Positions 1-6,710 are shown, numbered from the stretch's first letter. The stretch: DNA of 9,169 nt from Nitrosopumilaceae archaeon (GCA_021296165.1 JAGWAW010000104.1:1-9169); one strand, 5' to 3'. The notes: a model not told the origin generated them from the letters alone. Translations and numbers: made by a program.

Positions 1-94
1 AGGAATGACGGCCGCCAAAGAGCTGTGCTGCGGCATTTGGTTCTGGTATTGAGCGGATCTAAATGTCCGCCACTACGCATATGTCTGCGACGTG

Positions 95-109
95 TTTATA
101 CTTAAATAA
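95..109 (+). promoter_or_regulatory. Archaeal TATA box for gdhA
   Basis: An AT-rich run TTTATACTTAAATAA stands out in GC-rich surroundings about 26-40 nt before the ATG at 135. Its CTTAAATA part is centred about 30 nt upstream. This spacing fits archaeal transcription beginning a few nucleotides before, or at, the ATG at 135. It argues against the in-frame ATG at 63, since a start there would place the TATA box inside the coding region. Confidence 0.65.
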
Positions 110-134
110 GCCATACCTACCCCAAGGTGTGAAA

Positions 135-1409
135 ATGGCCAGCACGGATCCCTTTGGCAACGCAACAAAGCAGTTGAACGATGCCTGCGACATACTGGGA
201 ATTGCCGACGAAGGGCTGCGGCAGTACTTGGCCATACCCAACAAGATACTGCGGGTAAAGATACCCGTCCGCATGGACGATGGCAGCATCCGCGTCTTTA
301 CGGGGTTCAGGAGCCAACACAACAACGATCGTGGCCCTTACAAGGGGGGAATACGCTACTTCAATCCGGAGGGCGGCCCCGAGTACATGGAGAGGGAGGT
401 GATGGCTCTCTCTGCGTGGATGACTTGGAAGACGGCCATCGCCGACGTCCCGCTGGGCGGCGGAAAGGGCGGTGTCTACGTGAACCCCAAGACAGAGGGC
501 CTCAGCGACGGCGAGATGGAGAGGCTGACGAGGCGGTTCGCGTTCATGATATCGGAGATTCTGGGCCCCCAAAAGGATATCCCGGCGCCGGACGTGTACA
601 CCACCGGCCGCGAGATGGCCCAGATAATGGATGTGTATGGCAAGCTGAACAACATGACCTCCCAGCCGGGGGTCATCACCGGAAAGCCGCTGGAGATTGG
701 CGGTTCCAAGGCGCGCAACGTGGCGACGGGTTTGGGCACCGCCTACTGCGTCCGGGAGGCCGCCAAGAAACTGGATATGAACCTCAAGGGGGCCAAGGTT
801 GTGCTGCAGGGATTCGGCAACGCATCCACCTTTGCCGGCGAGTATCTGGAAGGGATGGGGTGCACCATAATAGGGGCATCCGACTCCAAGGGTAACATAC
901 TGAGCCCGAACGGCATGAAGATGTCTGATCTGGAGGCTTGGAAGAGAGAGAACGGCACCGTGGCCGGATTCCCAGGCAGCGAGGCCACCGACGTACCGGG
1001 CTTGCTGGATGCCGAGTGTGATGTCCTGATTCCGGGGGCCTTGGAGAATCAGATAGACGCGCCCATGGCCGAAAACATTCGCTGTCGCATCATAGGCGAG
1101 GCGGCCAACGGGCCCACGCTGCCGGAGGCGGACCCGATACTGTACGAGAAGGGCGTGACGGTCATACCGGACATTCTGGCCAACGCCGGCGGTGTCACCA
1201 TATCCTACTACGAGTGGGTCCAGAACAACATGGGCCACTATTGGTCGTTCGACGAGGTCGCCTCCAAGATGGAGGATCATCTGGTCCGTGGATTCGATTC
1301 CACCTACCAGATGTCCCAAGAGAAGGACGTCGACATGAGGCGGGCGGCCATGGCAGTGGCAGTCCAAAGAGTAGTTGACGCCTTTATGATAAAGGGAATG
1401 TGGCCCTAA
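135..1409 (+). CDS. gdhA: Glutamate dehydrogenase (Glu/Leu/Phe/Val dehydrogenase family)
   Basis: Catalyses reversible reductive amination of 2-oxoglutarate with ammonium to glutamate, a cytoplasmic entry point for ammonia assimilation. The 424-residue protein has the usual length for hexameric archaeal/bacterial GDH. The N-terminal substrate domain carries the conserved NNDRGPYKGGIRY segment (about residues 63-75) and the PLGGGKGG motif (106-113) with the catalytic lysine at K111. APDVYTTGREM (151-161) follows. The C-terminal Rossmann domain has the nucleotide-binding GFGNAS at 226-231 and an acidic residue, D250, in GASDSKG where coenzyme preference is set; I do not infer NAD or NADP use from it. 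EAANGPT (322-328) and DILANAGGVTISYYEW (346-361) are also typical. An upstream in-frame ATG at 63 would add 24 non-conserved residues and swallow the TATA box, so I start at 135. It is monocistronic, convergent with the Toprim gene. Family is certain; cofactor is not. Confidence 0.97.
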   Translation: MASTDPFGNATKQLNDACDILGIADEGLRQYLAIPNKILRVKIPVRMDDGSIRVFTGFRSQHNNDRGPYKGGIRYFNPEGGPEYMEREVMALSAWMTWKTAIADVPLGGGKGGVYVNPKTEGLSDGEMERLTRRFAFMISEILGPQKDIPAPDVYTTGREMAQIMDVYGKLNNMTSQPGVITGKPLEIGGSKARNVATGLGTAYCVREAAKKLDMNLKGAKVVLQGFGNASTFAGEYLEGMGCTIIGASDSKGNILSPNGMKMSDLEAWKRENGTVAGFPGSEATDVPGLLDAECDVLIPGALENQIDAPMAENIRCRIIGEAANGPTLPEADPILYEKGVTVIPDILANAGGVTISYYEWVQNNMGHYWSFDEVASKMEDHLVRGFDSTYQMSQEKDVDMRRAAMAVAVQRVVDAFMIKGMWP

Positions 1410-1503
1410 CTCTACCCCCATTCGGCACATCCACACATTTGATATTCAGCCACCTACAGGAGCGCGCCGGGTCTCTATCCGGCCGGGGCGGCAGGGCCGA
1501 GTC

Positions 1504-1893
1504 TCACGTCGGAACGCCCGCGTACAGGTCTGCCTTTCTGTACCGGAGCAGCTCCTCTACGAACCGCACCCTCCCGCCGGTTATCTTGGATAGCCGCCTG
1601 CGGTACGTCAAATCCACCACGGTGCGCCTCTGCAACAGCCGCGCCAGGCGGAACGTCATGTAGCAGCCCTTTCGGTCATAGTCGAAGAGGAGTATGATCC
1701 GGGGGTGCCGGACCGCCGCGTCGGCGAACTTGGCAAACCCCCCGTACCTGTGGAACTGCATAAGCGCGCCTTCGAACCCTAGGCCGGTCAGGGCGGCCGC
1801 ATCGCGCTTGCCCTCCACCGCCACTGCTGCGTTCTCACGGCTCAGATCCCAGACCAACTGGCGCACCAGAAGCGCCTCTGTCTCGTTCACCAT
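1504..1893 (-). CDS. Small Toprim-domain protein (UPF0292-like)
   Basis: A 129-residue stand-alone Toprim protein. The first Toprim motif is seen as VAVEGKRDAAAL (24-35, with the acidic E27). The second is LLFDYDRKG (68-76), where D71 and D73 form the DxD metal-binding pair. The C-terminal part, VDLTYRRRLSKITGG onward followed by VEELLRY, resembles archaeal UPF0292 proteins. Toprim domains bind Mg2+ and act in primases, topoisomerases and small nucleases (such as M5-type RNA maturases); no specific reaction can be assigned here. A longer frame begins at 1935 but a TATA box (1914-1921) lies inside it and sits 24-25 nt before the ATG at 1893, and the added 14 residues look non-conserved, so the shorter start is chosen. 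It lies 48 nt downstream of purE on the same strand but appears to have its own promoter. Confidence 0.82.
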   Translation of the reverse strand: MVNETEALLVRQLVWDLSRENAAVAVEGKRDAAALTGLGFEGALMQFHRYGGFAKFADAAVRHPRIILLFDYDRKGCYMTFRLARLLQRRTVVDLTYRRRLSKITGGRVRFVEELLRYRKADLYAGVPT

Positions 1894-1913
1894 ATGCGGG
1901 AGGCGGACATCTT

Positions 1914-1921
1914 GATATAAA
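1914..1921 (-). promoter_or_regulatory. TATA box for Toprim gene
   Basis: On the minus strand the sequence reads TTTATATC, a near-ideal archaeal TATA box, centred about 24-25 nt upstream of the ATG at 1893. This implies a leaderless or nearly leaderless transcript and sets the start codon. Confidence 0.68.
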
Positions 1922-1941
1922 GATCCACAATCCACGCGGCG

Positions 1942-2496
1942 TTACGGCGCGCCGCCGGAACTACCCAAGCCGGTCCTGACCATCTCGTCGGACTCGCTGA
2001 CCACCGCCTCGTGGCGTTCGTGCTTGTACCGCCGCAGGGACTCGCGGATGTGGCCAAACTCGTTGGCCAGTATCATGGCCGCATATATCCCGGCGCTTCT
2101 TGCCTTGTTGACGCCCATGGCACCCACCGGCGAGCCGGAGGGCATCTCGGATATTGAGAGTAGCGCGTCTAGGCCCCCGAACGCCGAGAAGCGTCCTGCC
2201 GGCCCCTTGTCCGCGTACACCAGTATGGGTACCCCCACCACGGGTATGGTGGTGTACGAGGCTAGCATGCCCGGCAGGTGGGCGGCTCCACCAGCCCCGG
2301 CTATTATGGCCCGGAACCCGGACTCTTCGGCGTGGCGGGCGTACTCGGCCAGCCGGGAGGGGGTGCGGTGCGCCGAGACTATGCTGTCCTCGTGGGGTAT
2401 GCCGAAGGCGTCCAGCGCTTCGGCGGCCCCACGCATTATCCGGGCATCCGACGAGGACCCCATCGTTATTCCCACCAGCGGCTTACCATTCGGCAT
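1942..2496 (-). CDS. purE: N5-carboxyaminoimidazole ribonucleotide mutase PurE
   Basis: Converts N5-CAIR to CAIR in de novo purine synthesis, acting right after PurK, whose gene lies head-to-head. The 184-residue protein shows the PurE signatures: MGSSSD (12-17), SAHRTP with the catalytic-type histidine H43 (41-46), AGAGGAAHLPG (66-76) and LLSISEMPSGSPVG (112-125). Between the conserved PVVGVP (85-90) and GGLDALLS (107-114) it carries about ten residues (around YADKGPAGRFSA) absent from the usual bacterial class I spacing. The C-terminal tail after about residue 150 is charged and longer than in E. coli (169 residues). An upstream ATG at 2553 would add 19 residues, but ATG 2496 lies 26 nt from a TATA-like ATTAATAG and begins close to the conserved VGITMGSSSD, so it is preferred; ATG 2517 is a further option. 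Presence of PurK supports the class I mutase rather than the AIR carboxylase role. Confidence 0.95.
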   Translation of the reverse strand: MPNGKPLVGITMGSSSDARIMRGAAEALDAFGIPHEDSIVSAHRTPSRLAEYARHAEESGFRAIIAGAGGAAHLPGMLASYTTIPVVGVPILVYADKGPAGRFSAFGGLDALLSISEMPSGSPVGAMGVNKARSAGIYAAMILANEFGHIRESLRRYKHERHEAVVSESDEMVRTGLGSSGGAP

Positions 2497-2517
2497 GACA
2501 CGGATGCCGGGCGCCAT

Positions 2518-2525
2518 TCTATTAA
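2518..2525 (-). promoter_or_regulatory. TATA box for purE
   Basis: Minus-strand ATTAATAG is centred about 26 nt upstream of the ATG at 2496. It supports the short purE form. If the start at 2553 were used instead, this element would be internal and the AT-rich element at 2570-2577 would have to serve both purE and purK. Confidence 0.5.
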
Positions 2526-2569
2526 TGGTATCGGAGGGTCGCGCGGTGTCCATACTCTGTCCCGCATTG

Positions 2570-2577
2570 TTTATTTG
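2570..2577 (+). promoter_or_regulatory. TATA box for purK
   Basis: TTTATTTG on the plus strand is centred 27-28 nt before the GTG at 2601, the spacing seen for other genes in this window. It lies in the purE-purK divergent intergenic region and might also be read on the minus strand. Confidence 0.6.
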
Positions 2578-2600
2578 AGCGGCCGGTTTGGAGCCGTCCC

Positions 2601-3731
2601 GTGGCCAAGAGGCTGGGGATAATAGGCGGCGGGCAGCTGGGCATGATGCTGGCCGAGGCCGCCTCGGAGATGCCTCAGGTCTCCGGCGTAACTGTGCTGG
2701 ATCCCGTTCCCGGCTGCCCCGCCGCGCAGGTGGGGGCCAGACAGATAATCGCCGGGTTTGGGGACGCCGACGCCATCCGGAAGCTGGCCGAGGTCTCCGA
2801 CGTCATAACGTACGAGATCGAGTCGGGGGACAGCGCCGTCCTGGAGTCGCTGTCAGATTCGGTGGAGATAAACCCGTCCCCGGGCACGCTCCACACCATC
2901 CAAGACAAGCTACTGCAAAAGTCGTTCCTGAAAGAGCACGGCCTCCCGGTCCCCGAGTTCACTAGGGTGGACTCGTTGGATCATCTCCGGGACGGGCTGG
3001 CGAGGTTCGGGTGTCCGGCCCTGCTCAAGGCGCGCACCGGCGGGTACGACGGCCGGGGCAACCGCGTGGTGGAGTCCGCCGACGAGGCCGAGGGCGCCGT
3101 CGAGTACTTTGGCGGCGCGCCCCTGATGCTGGAGAGGTTCGTGCCCTATGTGATGGAGATATCCGTTATAGTGGCGCGGAATACGGCCGGACAGACGGCC
3201 ACCTATCCGGCCGTCGAGAACACGCACAAGGAGAACATACTGCGGCAGACAGTATCGCCGGCCCGCATCGATGCGAGGACGGCCGCCCGGGCAGAGGAGA
3301 TCGCACTGGAGACGATTCGGGTGCTGCAGGGGGCCGGCGTATTCGGCATAGAGATGTTCGTGCTGCCCGACCACACGGTGCTCATAAACGAGATAGCCCC
3401 CCGGGTGCACAACTCCGGACACCACACCCTCCAGTCCGCCCGCACCACCCAGTTCCAGCAGCACATCCGGGCCGTTCTGGGCATGGATCTGGGGAGCACC
3501 GAACTGCACGGGCCGGCGGTTATGTACAACATACTGGGGCCGTCCGGCTACACCGGCCCGTATGAACCCCCCAGCGTGTCACACCCCAACATGCGCCTCA
3601 AGATGTACGGCAAGGCGACCTCCAAGCCCCTGCGCAAGCTGGGTCACGTCAACCTGACGGGGGCCGACACCGGCACGCTGTTGGACATGCTGGACTCGGT
3701 CCGGGACCGACTGGTCGTGACGCCCGTATAG
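2601..3731 (+). CDS. purK: N5-carboxyaminoimidazole ribonucleotide synthetase PurK
   Basis: ATP-grasp enzyme that carboxylates AIR with bicarbonate to N5-CAIR, which PurE then rearranges. The 376 residues match the family's length. The N-terminal preATP-grasp fold begins with RLGIIGGGQLGMMLAEAA (4-21). NPSPGTLHTIQDKLLQKSFL (91-110) leads into the ATP-grasp domain. The ATP-binding loop LLKARTGGYDGRGNRVV spans 141-157, and ERFVPYVMEISVIVAR (178-193) and ENTHKENIL (206-214) follow. Metal-binding acids fall in IEMF (E251) and NEIAPRVHNSGHHT (263-276, E264). The C-terminal domain ends in GKAT...KLGHVNL, also typical. GTG is the start: it lies 27-28 nt after a TATA box and directly precedes the conserved N-terminus. 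Divergent from purE with about 100 nt between starts, so the two consecutive pathway enzymes may be co-regulated through the shared intergenic region. Confidence 0.97.
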   Translation: MAKRLGIIGGGQLGMMLAEAASEMPQVSGVTVLDPVPGCPAAQVGARQIIAGFGDADAIRKLAEVSDVITYEIESGDSAVLESLSDSVEINPSPGTLHTIQDKLLQKSFLKEHGLPVPEFTRVDSLDHLRDGLARFGCPALLKARTGGYDGRGNRVVESADEAEGAVEYFGGAPLMLERFVPYVMEISVIVARNTAGQTATYPAVENTHKENILRQTVSPARIDARTAARAEEIALETIRVLQGAGVFGIEMFVLPDHTVLINEIAPRVHNSGHHTLQSARTTQFQQHIRAVLGMDLGSTELHGPAVMYNILGPSGYTGPYEPPSVSHPNMRLKMYGKATSKPLRKLGHVNLTGADTGTLLDMLDSVRDRLVVTPV

Positions 3732-3779
3732 GTCTGCCACGCGTCTGCTGCCCGACGGGGGCAATTCCTCTCGCTTAAG

Positions 3780-3787
3780 TTTATTAG
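3780..3787 (+). promoter_or_regulatory. TATA box for the membrane-protein/DedA unit
   Basis: TTTATTAG is centred 26-27 nt before the ATG at 3810, in the 78-nt gap after purK. It probably drives the whole 3810-4835 unit, since the next two genes have no room for their own promoter. Confidence 0.65.
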
Positions 3788-3809
3788 TAAACCGGGTGGA
3801 AGGCCGCCG

Positions 3810-4193
3810 ATGGCCCTATCCGTATCATACGTCATGGCGGGCGTATCGCTGGCGCTGCTGCTCATATACGGGGCCGACGTGGCAGCAGGCGGCGGAGCCG
3901 GGGGTGACGGCTTTATTCCACTGGACAGCATGATCCGGGGTATGGCATTCGGGACTCCCCCGATCATACTCTCGGTTGCCGCCTTCTTCGTGTCGCGCCG
4001 CGAGCAGTCCGCGCCGCTGGGGGGCATGATACTGGCGACGGGGATACTCATCGTCGTGGGTGGCTCCATGTCACTGGCCATGATGTCCGAGAACGCGGCC
4101 CGGGCCGCCGGCGAGGGCGGGGCCCTGCTGGGAATAGGTGTGGGCATAGCGGTGTTGGGCGGCATAAAGATATGGAAGTCCGTGTCGGGCTGA
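3810..4193 (+). CDS. Small four-helix membrane protein, function unknown
   Basis: A 127-residue hydrophobic protein that I do not recognise. Four probable membrane segments lie at about residues 4-24, 46-63, 70-92 and 104-122. A glycine/alanine-rich loop (about 25-34) lies between the first two, and a short basic, polar loop SRREQSAP (62-69) lies between the second and third. No signal peptidase site, metal motif or catalytic motif is evident. It is the first gene of a tight unit: its TGA is followed after four nucleotides by the cysteine-rich microprotein, whose stop overlaps dedA. Co-transcription suggests a shared membrane role, but this is inference. Frame, composition and promoter spacing make it a credible gene. 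Confidence 0.8.
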   Translation: MALSVSYVMAGVSLALLLIYGADVAAGGGAGGDGFIPLDSMIRGMAFGTPPIILSVAAFFVSRREQSAPLGGMILATGILIVVGGSMSLAMMSENAARAAGEGGALLGIGVGIAVLGGIKIWKSVSG

Positions 4194-4197
4194 TTCG

Positions 4198-4320
4198 ATG
4201 CCCGCCTGCCACAAGTGCCGCGGCATAGTGTCCAAGGTGTATGACTGCGACCACACCGGGTACCAAAGCTACTGCCGGGAGTGCTACGAGGATCTGCACT
4301 ACGAACTCACCGAGATATGA
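4198..4320 (+). CDS. Cysteine-rich zinc-binding microprotein (40 aa)
   Basis: A 40-residue reading frame running from ATG 4198 to TGA 4318-4320. Its cysteines and histidine are laid out as C4-x2-C7, C17-x-H19, C26-x2-C29, which looks like a small zinc-binding fold with two CxxC knuckles. The C-terminus is acidic and aromatic (CYEDLHYELTEI). Support for its being real: it starts 4 nt after the upstream stop, its TGA overlaps the dedA ATG as ATGA, so the three frames are translationally coupled, and without it there would be an unexplained 123-nt gap inside an operon. Function is unknown; a metal-binding adaptor or regulator for the flanking membrane proteins is possible but unproven. I know of no named family that I can assign with certainty. 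Confidence 0.8.
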   Translation: MPACHKCRGIVSKVYDCDHTGYQSYCRECYEDLHYELTEI

Positions 4321-4835
4321 CCTGGGCCGAGTCGGCCATCCAGCCGGTACTGGGTGTCATAGCCGAGAACGTCTATCCGGGGGTGTTTCTGGCAGCCCTG
4401 CTGGAGACCATAGTGCCGCCCATACCCAGCGAGGTGGTGTTCCCCTTGGCCGGATACGCGATACTGGACGCGGGGATGTCCTGGCTGCACATACCGGCAG
4501 TGGGGGTCACCGGCGGCGCCGGGGCAACCTTGGGGGCGTATGTCATATTCTTGGTGGCTCGGCACATAGGACGGCCCGGACTACTCCGGTACATGGGAAA
4601 GATACGCATATCCGAGAAGAAAATGGCCAAGGCCGAGCGGTGGTTTGCCCGGTATGGGGACAAATCCGTCCTGCTGGGCCGTTGCGTGCCCGGCGTGCGG
4701 GAGCTGGTCTCGGTGCCGGCAGGCATACTGGACATGGGGACGGCCAAGTTCCTAGCATACACGTTCATCGGCTCGTGCGCCTGGAGCACGGGCCTGACGG
4801 CGGCCGGGTACTATCTGGGGCGGGCCGTCCTCTAG
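4317..4835 (+). CDS. DedA/VTT-family membrane protein
   Basis: A 172-residue polytopic membrane protein of the DedA (SNARE-associated/VTT) family. Members of this family act in lipid scrambling or translocation and membrane homeostasis; the substrate here is unknown. The family's first motif is clear at residues 30-39 (ETIVPPIPSE), where the acidic and proline residues form a re-entrant loop. The second is at 114-136: YGDKSVLLGRCVPGVRE followed by SVPAGI, with the conserved arginines R122 and R128. Hydrophobic stretches lie near 10-30, 38-52, 60-82 and 140-170. It is close to the usual 190-220 length but on the short side. The ATG at 4317 overlaps the TGA of the microprotein, so coupled translation is expected; an in-frame ATG at 4281 would overlap the microprotein and is rejected. 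Its TAG overlaps the bioD stop by 4 nt. Confidence 0.92.
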   Translation: MTWAESAIQPVLGVIAENVYPGVFLAALLETIVPPIPSEVVFPLAGYAILDAGMSWLHIPAVGVTGGAGATLGAYVIFLVARHIGRPGLLRYMGKIRISEKKMAKAERWFARYGDKSVLLGRCVPGVRELVSVPAGILDMGTAKFLAYTFIGSCAWSTGLTAAGYYLGRAVL

Positions 4836-5491
4836 ATTCCCAGCAGCGCCCCGGCATCCACGCCGCCCAGTATGCCTGGCCGGTCGGAGTGGCTCAGGGT
4901 GGCCAGCACCGGCGTGTCGGTTACTCCCCGCAGCATGTCTTGAAGCATATCTCGGCCGTACCCGTCCCGGATCATGTTCAGCACGATCCCTGCCACCTCC
5001 GTCCCCCGGTGGTGGCACGCCAGCAGCGTCGAGACAGTGTGGTGTATGGTTCCCACGGCGTTGTCGGCCACCACCAGCGTGCGCAGGCCCATGTCCCGGG
5101 CCAGATCCGCCATGAAGTAGTCTGGCAGTATCGGGACCAAGAGCCCCCCCATGCCCTCTACCACCATGACGTCGCGGTCGGCGGCCAGCCGGCGGTACCG
5201 CTCTATCATGCGCGTCGGGTGCAGGGCTGCGGCGCCGCTCCCCGTGTATGGCGGCGCCTCTAGGGTTTGGTGGTGTGGGTTTATCTCCGGCGTGGGGGAT
5301 ATGCCCGCCGCATCTGCCAGGATGCGGGCGTCCTGCGAGACGCCCGTCCCATCGTGCGGCCCGGCCGAGTATGGTTTCATCACGCCTACGTTCATGCCCA
5401 TTCCCCGCAGCATCCGGACCAGCCCTGCCGCCACGTGCGTCTTGCCCACGTCCGTGCAGGTCCCGCCCACAAATATCGGGGGTATATCCAT
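4832..5491 (-). CDS. bioD: ATP-dependent dethiobiotin synthetase BioD
   Basis: Closes the ureido ring of 7,8-diaminopelargonate using CO2 and ATP, the penultimate step of biotin synthesis. The 219-residue protein matches the family length (about 220-230). The modified P-loop GTCTDVGKT is at 10-18, the lysine of GVMKP at K39, a BioD-like segment KPYSAGPHDGTGVSQDA at 39-55, and the second nucleotide/substrate motif VEGMGGLLVPI at 111-121 (VEGAGG in most members). A nucleotide-binding segment VVADNAVGTIHHT is at 140-152. The frame is open back to 5611, but the extra residues are arginine-rich and non-conserved, and a TATATAC box lies 27-28 nt before the ATG at 5491; ATG 5503 would be too close to it. 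No other biotin gene is seen in the window. Confidence 0.95.
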   Translation of the reverse strand: MDIPPIFVGGTCTDVGKTHVAAGLVRMLRGMGMNVGVMKPYSAGPHDGTGVSQDARILADAAGISPTPEINPHHQTLEAPPYTGSGAAALHPTRMIERYRRLAADRDVMVVEGMGGLLVPILPDYFMADLARDMGLRTLVVADNAVGTIHHTVSTLLACHHRGTEVAGIVLNMIRDGYGRDMLQDMLRGVTDTPVLATLSHSDRPGILGGVDAGALLGI

Positions 5492-5514
5492 GCCGGAAGC
5501 CATGGGGCGTCGCC

Positions 5515-5522
5515 GTATATAC
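5515..5522 (-). promoter_or_regulatory. TATA box for bioD
   Basis: The palindromic GTATATAC is centred 27-28 nt upstream of the bioD ATG at 5491 on the minus strand. Being palindromic it could in principle also be read on the plus strand, but the plus-strand gene starts 145 nt away. Confidence 0.6.
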
Positions 5523-5666
5523 GGTGGCGCATCAGGTGTCCGGCAGCATGTGGTGCACCGCCGCCTCCGGCCGCGGATCCGGCCACTGGGGCGCCCGGGT
5601 TCCTCCCGCAATGCCGGGTGATGGGTAGAAAAAATGCGTCTAGGATCTTAAACAGTACTTCGGATC

Positions 5667-6554
5667 ATGGCAGGGGTGGCTCTCTCCGGCGGGCTGGACA
5701 GCACCATAATATCGCACATGCTGCGGGACCGCCGCCTGCCTGCCATAGCTGTGATATCTCGGGACTTTATGGCGACGGATCTGACGTACTGCCAGGCAGC
5801 CGCGGCTGCCGCGGGCATGAGACTGCGCGTGGCCATGCCGAATACGGCCGAGCTGCTGGAGGGCGTCTCAGAGACCGTCCGCATTCTGGGGTGCTTCGGC
5901 GAGTCGACTATACGCAACGCCCTTGTGATGTACGTGGCCGTCTCCGAGGCCAAAAGGATGGGAATCGCCTCGCTGGCCACCGGGGACGGCGCCGACGAGC
6001 TCTTTGCGGGGTACGGCTTTCTGGTGAGGGCGGATCCCGCCGCGCTCCGGACCGAGCTGGACCGCCTCCGCGGCATAATGCGCTTTTCGTCGAGTGCGAT
6101 AGGCGAGAGCCTGGGGGTGCGGATCGAGTCGCCGTTCATCTATCCTGATGTGGTGCGGGTGGCCTCTAGCCTGCCGCCGGGCCAGCTGGTCGGAGAGCGT
6201 GGGGGTGCCCGGGTGGGCAAGCTGATACTGCGCCGCCTCTTTGACGGTGAGATACCGCAGGTGATAGTGCGGCGCCCCAAGTCCCCCATGCAGGATGGGG
6301 CCGGGACGGTTGGCCTAAAGGGCCTACTGGAGTCGCTCATAACCGACGAGATGTTCGCGGAGCGGGCCGGGGAGATACTGGGGCGGGACGGTATACGCAT
6401 ACGCACCAAGGAGTCGCTCCACTATTACGAGCAGTACCTGCGGCACTTCGGCCCGCCCGAACCCGCTCGCGGCGGCCTAGCATGCCCGGACTGCCGCTGC
6501 GCCCTGCGCCCCAACCTGAGGTCCTGCCGCATGTGCGGCGCCTTTCCGGTGTAG
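5667..6554 (+). CDS. Asparagine-synthetase-type PP-loop ATPase with C-terminal zinc ribbon
   Basis: A 295-residue protein with the synthetase domain of asparagine synthase but no N-terminal glutaminase (Ntn) domain; a TAA at 5649-5651 closes the frame just upstream. The ATP-pyrophosphatase loop is SGGLDS at 7-12, and the second signature GDGADELFAGY is at 106-116. RRPKSPMQDGAG (202-213) matches the C-terminal lysine loop of the family. The last 25 residues form a zinc ribbon: C273-x2-C276 and C287-x2-C290. Without a glutaminase domain it would need free ammonia or a partner amidotransferase, or it may adenylate and amidate something other than aspartate. The family resemblance to asparagine synthetase is strong; the actual substrate is uncertain. 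The zinc ribbon suggests binding to a nucleic acid or protein partner. No clear TATA box is visible at the usual spacing (best candidates TTAAACAG at 5648 and AAAAAATG at 5629), so the promoter is unclear. Confidence 0.87.
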   Translation: MAGVALSGGLDSTIISHMLRDRRLPAIAVISRDFMATDLTYCQAAAAAAGMRLRVAMPNTAELLEGVSETVRILGCFGESTIRNALVMYVAVSEAKRMGIASLATGDGADELFAGYGFLVRADPAALRTELDRLRGIMRFSSSAIGESLGVRIESPFIYPDVVRVASSLPPGQLVGERGGARVGKLILRRLFDGEIPQVIVRRPKSPMQDGAGTVGLKGLLESLITDEMFAERAGEILGRDGIRIRTKESLHYYEQYLRHFGPPEPARGGLACPDCRCALRPNLRSCRMCGAFPV

Positions 6555-6689
6555 CTAGCGCCACCACCGGGGCTTGGTGAATATGAGGCGGCAGCCGTTG
6601 CAGCAGAAGTAGTATGTCTTGCCCTTGTGCTGGTGCACCAAGGCCAGCTTCTCGTCCAACTCAATACCGCAGACGGGATCCACCGGCAT
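6555..6689 (-). CDS. YHS-domain metal-binding small protein
   Basis: A 44-residue protein that is essentially one YHS domain: VDPVCGIELD (3-12) carries the first cysteine C7, then KGKTYYFCCNGCRLIF (22-37) carries C29, C30 and C33, the FCxxGC metal-binding element. YHS domains occur alone or fused to copper/heavy-metal ATPases and multicopper enzymes and are thought to bind metals such as copper or zinc. The frame is open to an ATG at 6755, but that start nearly touches the 5S rRNA 3' end and includes a TATA box (6711-6718); the ATG at 6689 is 25-26 nt after that box and directly precedes the conserved domain. It is convergent with the PP-loop gene with no spacer: its stop complement begins at 6555, the next base after 6554. 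Confidence 0.88.
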   Translation of the reverse strand: MPVDPVCGIELDEKLALVHQHKGKTYYFCCNGCRLIFTKPRWWR

Positions 6690-6710
6690 GAGTGCATGCG
6701 CCTCGCCTCC

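Noticed and set aside
2..52. Possible C-terminus of an upstream plus-strand gene ending TGA at 50-52 (KELCCGIWFWY)
   Set aside because: GC-rich third positions are suggestive, but 16 codons at the window edge are too few to identify or support.
117..1436. Long minus-strand open frame (439 codons) opposite gdhA
   Set aside because: It mirrors gdhA codon structure, has a His/Arg/Gly-rich translation without any family motif, and gdhA is unmistakable on the other strand.
1410..1503. Gap between convergent gdhA and Toprim gene, searched for a terminator or RNA
   Set aside because: Only a weak CCGG...CCGG pairing and no T-run on either strand.
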